Source: Lachnospiraceae bacterium AB2028 (GTDB taxonomy: Bacteria; Bacillota; Clostridia; Lachnospirales; Lachnospiraceae). Taken from it: DNA of 64,000 bases. Positions within the stretch are counted from its first letter, which is position 1. Each line of letters starts with the position of its first letter. This document shows, in pieces, positions 1 to 8,363 of the stretch. The notes under the pieces were generated by a model that was not told where the DNA came from, did not search any database, and saw nothing but the letters and a program-made list of their open reading frames with translations. Made by a program: the position numbers and the translations under genes. Location: positions 1 to 64,000 of the forward strand of contig KK211275.1 in NCBI GenBank assembly GCA_000621425.1, written 5' to 3'.

Positions 1-266
1 TTTTTGACAATGTCTGCCTGATTTGACTTCCCATCAAGATATTCATGAACGGCTTGAAGCTTCAACTCTTGAGAATAAACTTTGTTGTTTCGCTGAGCCA
101 TAAGGGCAGTGGGCCCATCTGCAAGATAAAGGTTACGCCAACGCCGAATGCTGGCTTTGTCCACGCCTGTTAGCCGGGCAGCCTCCGAAACACTGATCTC
201 ATCTGCCAGTAAGCGTTCAACTACCTTTACTTTTTCTGCTGAGTCAATCTTACTTTTTCTGGACAT
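1..266 (-). CDS. IS3-family (IS150-like) transposase OrfA, cut by window edge
   Basis: The minus strand is open from an ATG at 266 to the window edge (88 codons, no stop). The visible protein begins MSRKSKIDSAEK and holds a helix-turn-helix (SVSEAARLTGVDKASIRRW, about residues 29-47) followed by a second one starting near YSQELKLQAV. This is the usual OrfA layout of the IS150 group of IS3, which binds the IS ends; the DDE-bearing OrfB would lie beyond the left edge. Nothing shows whether the copy is intact. It sits behind the tail of a minus-strand methyltransferase gene, so it did not interrupt that gene. Confidence 0.8.
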   Translation of the reverse strand, partial: MSRKSKIDSAEKVKVVERLLADEISVSEAARLTGVDKASIRRWRNLYLADGPTALMAQRNNKVYSQELKLQAVHEYLDGKSNQADIVK

Positions 267-271
267 AAAAA

Positions 272-323
272 TACCCCCAAGTAGGTTTTATATTTCAGTG
301 TCCTACTTGGGGGTAGCATATCA
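272..323 (-). mobile_element. Left end of the IS3 element with a 14-bp hairpin
   Basis: A perfect 14-bp inverted repeat (272-285 and 302-315, TACCCCCAAGTAGG and its complement, 16-nt loop) lies just upstream of orfA. Read on the minus strand the likely IS tip is TGATATGCTACCCCC, starting at 323, which has the TG terminus typical of IS3 elements. The hairpin sits where it could sequester the start of orfA in transcripts entering from outside. The exact tip and any target duplication cannot be set without the other end. Confidence 0.55.
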
Positions 324-386
324 AGGCACGGAGCCGTTTCATATGTGTGATAAATGTGTGTGTTGAAATGTAAAAGTGCTGACTGA

Positions 387-1286
387 TTAAGGCGTCCACC
401 TTCCGCAGGCACCGCAGGGGAGAATGAGGGTGTCGGAGCCTTCTATGGGGAGTCCTATCTCTGAACTTTCCACATGTCCGCCGCGTTTGCTTGTGAGAGC
501 TGTATTAAGCATATAGGAAAGCACTGCAGGCTGTAGGCCTGTGGTGTATGAGTTTATAAGGAAGAAAAGCGGTTCATCCGAAAGCAGCTGTGCAGCCCTG
601 CATATCAGCGGAAATACTGCATCCTCGATCTTCCATACCTCGCCGCCGGGACCTCTTCCATAGGATGGAGGATCCATGATGATGGCATCGTAGGTATTGC
701 CGCGGCGTATCTCTCTTTCTACGAATTTGAGGCAGTCATCCACTATCCAGCGTATGGAATCGTGGGCGCAGCCGGAACTTTCGGCATTTTCTTTTGCCCA
801 GGCAACCATTCCCTTTGCGGCATCCACATGTGTAACAAATGCTCCGGATACAGCGGCGGATACAGTGGCTCCACCTGTGTAAGCGAAAAGATTAAGGACT
901 TTTATCCGCTCATCACCCGGAAGAGTTTTCTTCCTGCGGACTATCAGCTCTGATGCCCAGTCCCAGTTTGCGGCCTGTTCCGGGAAAATGCCGGTGTGCT
1001 TGAATGCGAAGGGCTTTAGGTGGAAGCAGAGTTTTTTGCCGGCAGGGGCGAGATCATAATCTATAGTCCACTCTTTCGGAAGGTCATGAAACTCCCATTC
1101 ACCGCCGCCTTTTTGGGAACGGTGATAATGTCCGTTTGTCTTTTTCCATGCCGGATTCTTATGTCCTGTCTGCCATATGACCTGGGGATCCGGGCGGACG
1201 AGAAGGTAATCACCCCAGCGCTCCAGCTTTTCACCGTCGGTACAGTCTATTACTTTATAGTCATTCCAGTTATCTGCAGTCCACAT
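387..1286 (-). CDS. Class I SAM-dependent methyltransferase (COG1092-like, rRNA type)
   Basis: About 299 residues. It has the SAM-binding motif I (VLNLFAYTGGATVSAA), an acidic post-motif (HVDAAKGM) and the catalytic motif MDPPSYGRG, as in the RlmI/RlmK type of 23S rRNA cytosine/guanine methyltransferases. The usual N-terminal PUA domain is not evident; instead there is a short beta-rich lead with WGDYLLVRPDPQ. The open frame extends to 1319, but the internal ATG at 1286 has an AGGAG 8-9 bases upstream, so I start there (MWTADNWNDYK). The exact target RNA base cannot be told from sequence. Confidence 0.8.
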   Translation of the reverse strand: MWTADNWNDYKVIDCTDGEKLERWGDYLLVRPDPQVIWQTGHKNPAWKKTNGHYHRSQKGGGEWEFHDLPKEWTIDYDLAPAGKKLCFHLKPFAFKHTGIFPEQAANWDWASELIVRRKKTLPGDERIKVLNLFAYTGGATVSAAVSGAFVTHVDAAKGMVAWAKENAESSGCAHDSIRWIVDDCLKFVEREIRRGNTYDAIIMDPPSYGRGPGGEVWKIEDAVFPLICRAAQLLSDEPLFFLINSYTTGLQPAVLSYMLNTALTSKRGGHVESSEIGLPIEGSDTLILPCGACGRWTP

Positions 1287-1361
1287 GTGTGCAAGTTCTC
1301 CTAATATCAAATAATTCAATCGCTAATAGTCTATAATTCTTTACATTTTTTAGCAAGTATA

Positions 1362-1370
1362 TGGTAAAAT
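1362..1370 (+). promoter_or_regulatory. Extended -10 promoter of the GGDEF gene
   Basis: TGGTAAAAT (TG at 1362-1363, hexamer TAAAAT at 1365-1370) with a weak TTTACA about 18-19 bases upstream. Transcription would start close to 1377, the ATG itself, and no Shine-Dalgarno is visible before that ATG. Confidence 0.45.
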
Positions 1371-1376
1371 TTATAT

Positions 1377-2612
1377 ATGAATACTACTTCATTTATATAT
1401 TACGGTTACAGCCGTGATACATACCGGGACTGTAGGCCGCAGATCCAGATGACGAACCTCAAGCATATGATGTTCATGAACAGCTGGCTCCTGGCTGTCA
1501 CTTTGATATTCCTTGGCATCAGGATATATGATAACTATGCGGTGTCCAGCGTTTTTGTACGTTACAACATGAACGGACTTGATCGTGTGGGAATAGGGAC
1601 ATTCGTGTGTTTCTTTGTTCTGGCACTGGTGGTAGAGGTGTTCATTATATTCAGCTTAAAGGATTCCAAGCGTCAGTTCAATTTTTTCATATATCCCAGC
1701 ATGCTGCTGATGATGGGATTCAGCCTGCTGGTATCGATCGCACAGCCCCAGAAACCGGCGATCCTTTTCTATGTACTGCTTGTGCTGATAGCGGTTTCCT
1801 ATATCGATACCATGGTAAACATGGGCATAGCGCTGACATTTTTTTCAATAATATTCTGGCTGAGTGTGCAGTATGGTTTTTCACCGATGCGTTTTCAGCA
1901 GAAACCCCCTTCCATAACAAATGAGGATATCTTCTATACGGTTCTGATACTGTCGCTGTCTCTTGTCCTGCATTATACGAGACAGAGGACGAGGCTGCAG
2001 CAGTTCGTTACTTATCTTAAGAATATCCAGATCACAAATGAGCTGGAGATAAAATCAAGCTATGATGCACTGACATCGCTTTTCAACAGGGCAAGGTTTA
2101 TGTCCATGGCGACGGAAGTTCTCAAAGGAAGCCATGAGGATTATATGGTGGTCTGCCTGCTGGACCTTGACAGCTTTAAGCAGATAAATGACAAGCTGGG
2201 ACATCAGATGGGTGATAAGGCACTCCAGATCACCGGACGGACCATTGCTGAGGGAGTGGGGAATTTAACAAAAACACCGGACGATGACAAGAATGAACTG
2301 GCGAGGTTTTCCGAACGTGTAATGGAACAGAAACTAAGCTTTGCCGGGCGTCTTGGCGGAGACGAGTTTATACTGCTGATCCGTGGCGAAAATGACAGGG
2401 AGGCCGCAAAGGCACGTCTCCAGTCAATACTCGACGGACTTAATGCTGTGGAATTCGGGGATCTTCACGGAATACACGCATCCTTTGGTGTAACAGAGAT
2501 AGTTCCGGGGGATAATGATATAGATAAGGTTTATAACCGCGCTGACGATGCACTGTATCAGTCGAAGCGTGCCGGGAAGAATCAGATCACATTTAGCGAA
2601 GCAAAAGGATAG
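1377..2612 (+). CDS. Membrane diguanylate cyclase (GGDEF)
   Basis: 411 residues. About six hydrophobic segments occupy residues 30-200, followed by a GGDEF domain from about 228 (YDALTSLFNRARF) to the C-terminus. The active-site motif is intact (RLGGDEF, GGDEF at 327-331) and the metal-site LLDLDSFKQIND is present, so it should make c-di-GMP from two GTP at the inner face of the membrane. An unusual insertion of about 30 mostly charged residues (TKTPDDDKNELARFSERVMEQ) precedes the GGDEF motif. A six-base gap separates it from an HD-GYP-like gene, suggesting co-transcription. The N-terminal sensor is not a family I recognise. Confidence 0.9.
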   Translation: MNTTSFIYYGYSRDTYRDCRPQIQMTNLKHMMFMNSWLLAVTLIFLGIRIYDNYAVSSVFVRYNMNGLDRVGIGTFVCFFVLALVVEVFIIFSLKDSKRQFNFFIYPSMLLMMGFSLLVSIAQPQKPAILFYVLLVLIAVSYIDTMVNMGIALTFFSIIFWLSVQYGFSPMRFQQKPPSITNEDIFYTVLILSLSLVLHYTRQRTRLQQFVTYLKNIQITNELEIKSSYDALTSLFNRARFMSMATEVLKGSHEDYMVVCLLDLDSFKQINDKLGHQMGDKALQITGRTIAEGVGNLTKTPDDDKNELARFSERVMEQKLSFAGRLGGDEFILLIRGENDREAAKARLQSILDGLNAVEFGDLHGIHASFGVTEIVPGDNDIDKVYNRADDALYQSKRAGKNQITFSEAKG

Positions 2613-2618
2613 CTTGAT

Positions 2619-3335
2619 ATGGTCAAAGATATTTTAAGTATAATTATTGTCATACTGATTGTCGTCCTGGGCGTTGGCTTTTTTGTTGCCTTAAAGCAGA
2701 TGAAGGAGCAGCGCTTTCAGGTCATGCAGACACTTGTAGGCGTAGCTGAGGCAGGTGATCCCGGTCTGGACGGACATTCGCTCAATGTTGTGAAGCTAAG
2801 CCTGCTGATCTATGATGCACTTCCCTGGATTTACCGTCTGCGGGTAGACAGGGAAAAGCTGGCTTATGCGGCTTTGCTTCTTGATGTGGGAAAATTTGGC
2901 GTGCCGGTAGAGGTGCGGAATAAATCCGGGAAGCTTACGGATGAGGAATGGCGGATGATACAGCGCCATCCTGAAATAGGGAAAGAGATAATGGATTCAC
3001 TTCCTGCCCTTAAGGGCGTCGGTGACTGGATACTTTACCATCATGAAAGGGTAGACGGCAGCGGATATTATAAGCTTAAGGGGGATGAAATACCTGTTGC
3101 GTCCAGGATACTTGCGGTAGCTGATACATACTCTGCTATCACGGGGGAGAGGTCATATAGGCCGTCCCTTAGTTATGAAGAGGCGATAGCGGAGCTTAAG
3201 ATTGCATCCGGTAAGCAGCTGGACGAAGAGATCGTGAAGTGTTTCTGTGACATTCCGCCTAAGCGGATAAAAGAAAGTACGGAGGCAGTCAGGGTGAGAA
3301 TGGAAAGCCTGTCATACCGTAAGGGGAAAGCATGA
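2619..3335 (+). CDS. Degenerate HD-GYP domain protein, membrane anchored
   Basis: 238 residues: one N-terminal membrane helix (residues 5-25) and an HD-GYP-like domain. The fold markers are clear (GHSLNV, KSGKLTDEEW, RHPEIG at 117, YHHERVDGSGY at 140-150, VADTYSAITGERSYRP at 167-182). The metal-binding HD pair reads LD (L88-D89) and GYP reads GYY (149-151). In active c-di-GMP phosphodiesterases the His of HD binds iron, so this copy may be inactive or use a changed site. It follows the GGDEF cyclase by six bases and precedes a DctP-type lipoprotein gene. Confidence 0.85.
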   Translation: MVKDILSIIIVILIVVLGVGFFVALKQMKEQRFQVMQTLVGVAEAGDPGLDGHSLNVVKLSLLIYDALPWIYRLRVDREKLAYAALLLDVGKFGVPVEVRNKSGKLTDEEWRMIQRHPEIGKEIMDSLPALKGVGDWILYHHERVDGSGYYKLKGDEIPVASRILAVADTYSAITGERSYRPSLSYEEAIAELKIASGKQLDEEIVKCFCDIPPKRIKESTEAVRVRMESLSYRKGKA

Positions 3336-3366
3336 GTTTAAAAAGAGTGAAGGGGATGGAGGCAGT

Positions 3367-4374
3367 ATGAAGAAAATGAGAAAGTTTATGGCAATGGCGC
3401 TGGCAGGTGTGCTGGCACTGTCTTTTGCAGGAGGATGCAGCGGTCAGAATACATCCGGACCAATTGAATTAAAGATAGGTGTTTCTACGGGTGACAGTGA
3501 TCCCAGGAATATTGCGGCCCAGGCATTTGCTGATGAGATAGCGGAAAAGACAAACGGTCAGGTGACGGCTAAGCTTTATCCTTCAGGCGAGCTTGGGGGT
3601 GACTCTGACATGATTGATGCCCTGGCAATGGGTGCAGGCAAGATAGACATAGTGATATCCGATGCATCGAACTTCTCTTTGTATGAGCCTACCATGGGTA
3701 TTTCAGCAATGCCTTTCCTGTTTGATGATTTCGATACCGCATGGGCATTCATGGACAGTGATATTGAGGCTGAGGCCGAGGCAAAGCTTATAGATGACAA
3801 TATCCGTGTGCTGGCTCATTACGACAATGGTTTCAGATGCGTTACTAATTCCATAGGCCCAATAAATTCACCGGATGATATGAAGGGACTTCTGATCCGT
3901 ACGCCGGAGAATCCCATCATCATGTCCACCATGACGGCCCTTGGAGCAAATCCCCAGCCTTTGGCATTTTCGGAACTTTATGCCGCGCTGGAGGCCGGAA
4001 CATATGATGCGCAGGAAAATCCCATTCCTGTTATCTACAATAATAATCTGTATGAGGTACAGAAATATCTTTCAGTTACCAACCATATCTATTCCGGAAT
4101 GTGCTTTGCCATATCTGAGAATACATGGCAGAAACTGACCCCTGAGCAGCAGGAGATAGTCAGTGCGGCAGCACTTAGCAGTGCAGCATCGGATCGCGAG
4201 AGCAACCGTAAACAGACTGAAGATCTTATTGCAAAGCTTGAGGAAGCAGGCATGGAGATCAATTACCCGGACCTGGCTCCTTTTGCAGATGCTACATCGC
4301 AGGTGCTGAGCAATAACGCATCCGTATATGGGGACATGATCGACAGGCTTAAGGAGTGGCAGGCTGCAAGATAA
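3367..4374 (+). CDS. TRAP-type C4-dicarboxylate/organic acid binding lipoprotein (DctP family)
   Basis: 335 residues with a lipoprotein signal (LSFAGGC, Cys at 24) and the DctP fold: an early ELKIGVSTGDSDPRN strand, PSGELGGDSDMIDAL, and the ligand-gripping region around LLIRTPENP. The family captures carboxylates or sugar acids outside the membrane and normally hands them to DctQ/DctM. No DctQ or DctM gene lies nearby; instead it sits behind GGDEF and HD-GYP genes and before a terminator. It may serve a distant TRAP permease or act as a sensor for the c-di-GMP genes; the second idea is inference. Confidence 0.85.
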   Translation: MKKMRKFMAMALAGVLALSFAGGCSGQNTSGPIELKIGVSTGDSDPRNIAAQAFADEIAEKTNGQVTAKLYPSGELGGDSDMIDALAMGAGKIDIVISDASNFSLYEPTMGISAMPFLFDDFDTAWAFMDSDIEAEAEAKLIDDNIRVLAHYDNGFRCVTNSIGPINSPDDMKGLLIRTPENPIIMSTMTALGANPQPLAFSELYAALEAGTYDAQENPIPVIYNNNLYEVQKYLSVTNHIYSGMCFAISENTWQKLTPEQQEIVSAAALSSAASDRESNRKQTEDLIAKLEEAGMEINYPDLAPFADATSQVLSNNASVYGDMIDRLKEWQAAR

Positions 4375-4418
4375 TGATATTAATGATAGTAACAAACTGA
4401 GAGTTTGTTTGTAGCAGG

Positions 4419-4454
4419 GTCCCTTTCTTTATAGTATAGAGAAAGGGACTTTTC
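4419..4454 (+). terminator. Rho-independent terminator after the dctP-like gene
   Basis: Perfect 10-bp stem (4419-4428 with 4440-4449, GTCCCTTTCT) and an 11-nt loop, followed by TTTTCC. It closes the GGDEF/HD/dctP unit. A smaller hairpin (AACAAACT...AGTTTGTT) lies just before it. Confidence 0.8.
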
Positions 4455-4502
4455 CTATCGCAGTAGTTCGTAGTAGTTCGCAGTGGCACACGGGGGTAAA
4501 AG

Positions 4503-5972
4503 GTGGACTGCCGAAGAGACAAAAAACGGAAAATAGCAGTCTTTATTTTGCTGGCTGTGCTTGGTGTGGCAGGGATAGTGTATGTTGCGGGATCGCACCG
4601 CGCCGGTGAGCCGTCTGATAGTACTGTGGCGGATGATATACCGCAGGTATTACCGGTACAGCAGTCGGGTGATGATGTAGACACCGCGGATGACACACAG
4701 GCAGTATCCGGCGAGGATATGATGGCTGGGCAGTACCTGACTGACAGTGGCCTGAAAAAATCTATTGGACCTTATTCTGACGAAGGGTATACCTTGGAAA
4801 AGGTGGTGGTACTGAGCCGTCACAATATCCGTTCACCGCTGACAGGTCCAAAATCATCACTCTATAGCCTGACCCCATACAGTTGGTGTGAATGGTCGTC
4901 ACCGCCGGCTGAGCTTTCGATAAAGGGGGGCACCCTTGAAACTGAGATGGGGCAGTATTTCAGAAGATGGCTTGAGGATGAAGGGCTTTTTGAAGAAAAC
5001 TATAGGCCTGCCGAAGGTGAGGTGCGGATTTATGCCAATTCCTGGCAGAGAACTATGGCAACAGCCCGTTTCTTCTCTACGGGGCTTATGCCGGTAAGCA
5101 ATATGGGGGTAGAACATCACAAAGGCATCAACAATGTGGATGCGGTTTTTTATCCCAGGTTCACATATTGTTCAGCGGCATACAGAGAGGCTGCTTTGGC
5201 GGAGATGGAAGGGCTTTATTATCTTGCCATGCCGGACCTGTCCTGCGACTATAGGCTGCTTACTGATGTGCTGGATATGAAAGAATCCGATGCATACAAA
5301 AAAGGTAGCTTTACCGGTTTTTGCATGGATGTGCCCACTTTTAACCTTACAAAAGGGAATGAGCCGACAGTGAATGGGTCGCTGAAGACAGCATGTCAGT
5401 TAAGCGATGCGCTTATCCTGCAGTATTATGAGGAGCCGGGCAGGTACAGCGAGATTTCAGGAAGGAATCTTACATGGGAAGAGTGGGAGGCTATTAGTGA
5501 GATAAAGGATATATATGGAGATGTCCTGTTCACATCTCCGTTAGTGGCGGTCAATATTGCGCATCCACTGTTAGTGGAAATGGATAATGAGCTTAAGGAT
5601 GATGGCCGGCAGTTTTCTTTTATCTGCGGACATGATTCAAATCTTGCCAGTGTTCTGGCGGCACTTGATGCGGAGGATTACAGGCTGCCGGAGGCAATAG
5701 AAAAGCGTACCCCCATAGGAGGCAAGTTTGTGATATCCCTTTGGAAGGGGGAAGATGGAGCGGAATACATGAGCCTGGATCTGGTATACCAGAAGGCTGA
5801 GCAGATGCAGAATGTTGAGATATTGGATGAGAGCAATCCGCCGGGAATATATGGAATCCGGCTTAAAGATCTTGAGATGGATGAAAACGGATTGTATAAG
5901 GCATCGGATGTAATGGGGCGTTTTGAAGAAAAGATTGGGGAATATGATGCCATGAAAGAAAAATATAAATAA
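4503..5972 (+). CDS. Membrane-anchored histidine acid phosphatase (Agp/phytase type)
   Basis: 489 residues from a GTG start preceded by GGGGGT. An N-terminal hydrophobic segment (11-30) anchors a surface domain after an acidic linker. The catalytic RHNIRSP is at 106-112 (nucleophile H107); the N in place of G matches E. coli Agp (RHNLRAP) better than classical phytases. The proton-donor pair is GHDSN (H377-D378). It should remove phosphate from sugar phosphates or phytate outside the cell. It lies alone between two terminators. Substrate is not predictable in more detail. Confidence 0.85.
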   Translation: MDCRRDKKRKIAVFILLAVLGVAGIVYVAGSHRAGEPSDSTVADDIPQVLPVQQSGDDVDTADDTQAVSGEDMMAGQYLTDSGLKKSIGPYSDEGYTLEKVVVLSRHNIRSPLTGPKSSLYSLTPYSWCEWSSPPAELSIKGGTLETEMGQYFRRWLEDEGLFEENYRPAEGEVRIYANSWQRTMATARFFSTGLMPVSNMGVEHHKGINNVDAVFYPRFTYCSAAYREAALAEMEGLYYLAMPDLSCDYRLLTDVLDMKESDAYKKGSFTGFCMDVPTFNLTKGNEPTVNGSLKTACQLSDALILQYYEEPGRYSEISGRNLTWEEWEAISEIKDIYGDVLFTSPLVAVNIAHPLLVEMDNELKDDGRQFSFICGHDSNLASVLAALDAEDYRLPEAIEKRTPIGGKFVISLWKGEDGAEYMSLDLVYQKAEQMQNVEILDESNPPGIYGIRLKDLEMDENGLYKASDVMGRFEEKIGEYDAMKEKYK

Positions 5973-6021
5973 TTTTTACCCTTGACTAAACTGAAGATAA
6001 GTGGTTTCATACACCGTGGAA

Positions 6022-6056
6022 ATCGGGCAGGAAGGCTCCTGCCCGATACTTAGTTT
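6022..6056 (+). terminator. Terminator after the phosphatase gene
   Basis: An 11-bp perfect stem (ATCGGGCAGGA, 6022-6032, with 6037-6047), loop AGGC, followed by ACTTAGTTTT. The T tract is interrupted, so termination may be moderate. Confidence 0.65.
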
Positions 6057-6091
6057 TATCAATAAGAATATTTTGGCGGTTCAATTAATAT

Positions 6092-7981
6092 ATGGAAAGA
6101 TTTAAGTTGGTAAAAGGATATATTCCTACTATAGTAAAGTACGCTTTTGCTACGGCGTTTTTAATCATTGTGTCTGTAGAGATGAAGGATATCAGATATC
6201 TGTCGTGCGGCTTGGCTGAGTTGTTTTTCATTTTTTCGCTGTCTGATGTGCTTGTGGGAAAATCTCCGTGGTTTAATGTGCTCAATGCAGTGTTTGTTCT
6301 TATATTTAATGCCCAGACTCTTATGCTGCATTTTGCAAACAGTTATGTGACACTTGTCATGATAGAAAATCTCTCGTCATTAGAGGATCTTCATGGAAAG
6401 GCATTTCTGTATGGCTTGGGAATCCTGGCTGTTCTTGCTTTTTCTTTCCTTCCGGTGAAGAAAGTGACAGGGGATAAGATAAAGTGGTTTTATATTCTTC
6501 CGGTGGCGGCTGCCTTAGAGATATTGGTGCTAGTATTTGCTAACGGAACATTGACGCCTGCGTTAGGTCTTATGTCATTAGGAAATGAGTGGAAGGTAAA
6601 GCAGGAGATGATAGCCATGAAGGAGCAGATGCTTGCTGAAATGGCAGAGATGTCGGAAAGTGATGCGGCAGAGGGAGAGAGGTTCTATGAGACTGGTAAA
6701 GATCAGTCGTCATCAGGGCTATCATATTCACTGGATAATAATGTAGGAAAAAATACTTATGGCGGTAATGTTTCCGGCAGTGAAAGTGAGTCTGGGGCAG
6801 AGAATGTACTGGCGGATGTTGATGGTCCGGTGCCTGACGGAACAGGTTTATCTGACGCATCCGGCGAAAACGCCCAGGTGGCAGCTGAGCCGTCAGACGG
6901 AAAAACTTCGCAAGCTGAAAGTGCTGCGGCTTCTTCATCAAGTTATACCCAGCCGCAGATGTTTCCGGTGGGGACACCGATGGAAAAAATTGCGGTGGCT
7001 CCGGGGACGAATGTAATCGTGATTTTTGTAGAAGGGCTGTCTGAAAATGTGGTGGATGACAGCAGGGATATAATGCCGAACCTGAAAGCTATGCAGGGAG
7101 AGACTGTCAATTTCTTCAATTATTATAATCATACATTTGCAACATACAGGGGCCTGCAAGGGCAGTTATACTCCGGTTATTCATTGGAGGATATGGAACC
7201 TAATTCGCTGACTTCCATTATGGACTGCCTGAAGGGGGCAGGGTATTATTCCGCTTTTATCAATACTGAGCCCTACAATTCTGATTTTGCATCTTATCTT
7301 AATGCAATGAGCTTTGATGCGGTCATAACAGATACAACGGTTGCAACCGGCGTGGTTCAGGACATCAGTGACAAGGATGCTTTTGAACTGCTTTATAATA
7401 CGGCGGAAGCCTATGGCGCCAGCGGGAATCCTTTTTTCCTGGGAATGTACAGTTTCGGTACACATGCATCCTTTGACTCATGCGATGAGGTGTATGGCAA
7501 CGGCGGAAACCGTATGCTCAATAAATTTTACAATGCGGACTATCAGATCGGGGCTTTCATGGAGAAATTTAAGAACAGCCCCTTAGCCGAGAATACCATG
7601 GTGGTAATAACTGCCGACCATGCGACATACTGCGATGAGGATTTCAGAAATACTTTCCCGGATTATTATCGTGCGGATATGTCCTGCGATGAAATTCCGC
7701 TGCTAATATATTATAGAGGAAACTCCGCCAGCCTGAATGCAGAGGGGAGGAATTCACTTGACCTGGCCCCCACCATTCTGGACCTTCTTAATATAGGATA
7801 TCCGGAGACATTTATGGGGGATTCCCTTTATAGGGCAAAAAATGAGCGGACTGCAATGGACTCATTTTTCTGGTGTCAGGGCAAGATACTGTATACAGGT
7901 GATGACTGCGTAAGCGTTCCGGAAACGGATATGAAGTCCTTTGCGTCCAAAAATATAGCCAGATATTTTGCGAAAAAGTGA
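6092..7981 (+). CDS. LTA-synthase-like sulfatase-fold membrane enzyme (first copy)
   Basis: 629 residues. Five membrane helices lie in the first 160 residues, then a long Ser/Gly/Ala/Asp-rich linker (about 165-300), then an alkaline-phosphatase/sulfatase-fold domain on the outer face. Metal and nucleophile sites are visible: VIVIFVEGLS (Glu), HTFATYRG with probable nucleophile T351, FGTHASF, and TADHATY (D509-H510). This is the layout of lipoteichoic acid synthases and phosphoglycerol transferases, though substrate cannot be fixed. Another such gene is at 36281. The linker is longer than in LtaS, suggesting the catalytic domain is held away from the membrane. Confidence 0.8.
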   Translation: MERFKLVKGYIPTIVKYAFATAFLIIVSVEMKDIRYLSCGLAELFFIFSLSDVLVGKSPWFNVLNAVFVLIFNAQTLMLHFANSYVTLVMIENLSSLEDLHGKAFLYGLGILAVLAFSFLPVKKVTGDKIKWFYILPVAAALEILVLVFANGTLTPALGLMSLGNEWKVKQEMIAMKEQMLAEMAEMSESDAAEGERFYETGKDQSSSGLSYSLDNNVGKNTYGGNVSGSESESGAENVLADVDGPVPDGTGLSDASGENAQVAAEPSDGKTSQAESAAASSSSYTQPQMFPVGTPMEKIAVAPGTNVIVIFVEGLSENVVDDSRDIMPNLKAMQGETVNFFNYYNHTFATYRGLQGQLYSGYSLEDMEPNSLTSIMDCLKGAGYYSAFINTEPYNSDFASYLNAMSFDAVITDTTVATGVVQDISDKDAFELLYNTAEAYGASGNPFFLGMYSFGTHASFDSCDEVYGNGGNRMLNKFYNADYQIGAFMEKFKNSPLAENTMVVITADHATYCDEDFRNTFPDYYRADMSCDEIPLLIYYRGNSASLNAEGRNSLDLAPTILDLLNIGYPETFMGDSLYRAKNERTAMDSFFWCQGKILYTGDDCVSVPETDMKSFASKNIARYFAKK

Positions 7982-8030
7982 TATTAACAAATATTCTTTC
8001 AAAAATTTGTTAATTTTTTTAAAAAAGTCC

Positions 8031-8059
8031 TTGCAAAATTATAAGTACTGCTATATACT
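8031..8059 (+). promoter_or_regulatory. Promoter of the S10 ribosomal operon
   Basis: TTGCAA (8031-8036), 17-base spacer, TATACT (8054-8059); start near 8066. An A/T-rich stretch lies just upstream (7990-8028) and could act as an UP element. The same two hexamers with the same spacing recur before rpmJ at 21103. Confidence 0.75.
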
Positions 8060-8065
8060 TACTTT

Positions 8066-8363
8066 TGCTGTGACACGATAGCTATGAAGCGTGAGGTTGC
8101 CGTCCCGGCAAATGCATAAGCTGTGACGGGTTTTTACGCAGAGCGAATGTCAAGACAAATTGACAACAAGTCACTGTACAGATAGAACCGTCCGGGTGAC
8201 CGGAAACGACGCGTGGTTCTGCGTCTTTTTTAAAGGATAGGCAGGACACACACGGGAGAGTGGAAAAGGAAAGGGCAGTAAAAAGAGTAAGAAGCGATGC
8301 CCGGAACCAAATCCGAAACATGTACAGTCGCCGCTTGTAAGAAAAAGAGAGGAGACTTTTTTT
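8066..8363 (+). promoter_or_regulatory. Structured 5' leader of the S10 operon with a terminator-like hairpin
   Basis: About 300 non-coding bases precede rpsJ. Visible elements: a hairpin TTGCCG/CGGCAA (8098-8112 region); a nested stem AGAACC (8184-8189) with GGTTCT (8215-8220) enclosing CCGG-GTGA-CCGG; and a competing short stem GACGC (8208-8212)/GCGTC (8221-8225) followed by T6 (8225-8230). The last two exclude each other, as in attenuation. The operon encodes L4, which controls the E. coli S10 operon through its leader; L4 control here is inference. The rpsJ Shine-Dalgarno is AGAGAGGAG. Confidence 0.55.

Noticed and set aside
387-1304. Plus-strand frames inside the methyltransferase gene
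   Set aside because: Short, without family motifs, and antisense to a gene with clear SAM motifs.
4461-4490. Short direct repeats GTAGTTCG before the phosphatase gene
   Set aside because: Only two copies in a low-complexity stretch; too little to support an element.
5678-6010. Minus-strand frame of 110 codons at the end of the phosphatase gene
   Set aside because: Overlaps the coding end and the terminator region; no family resemblance.
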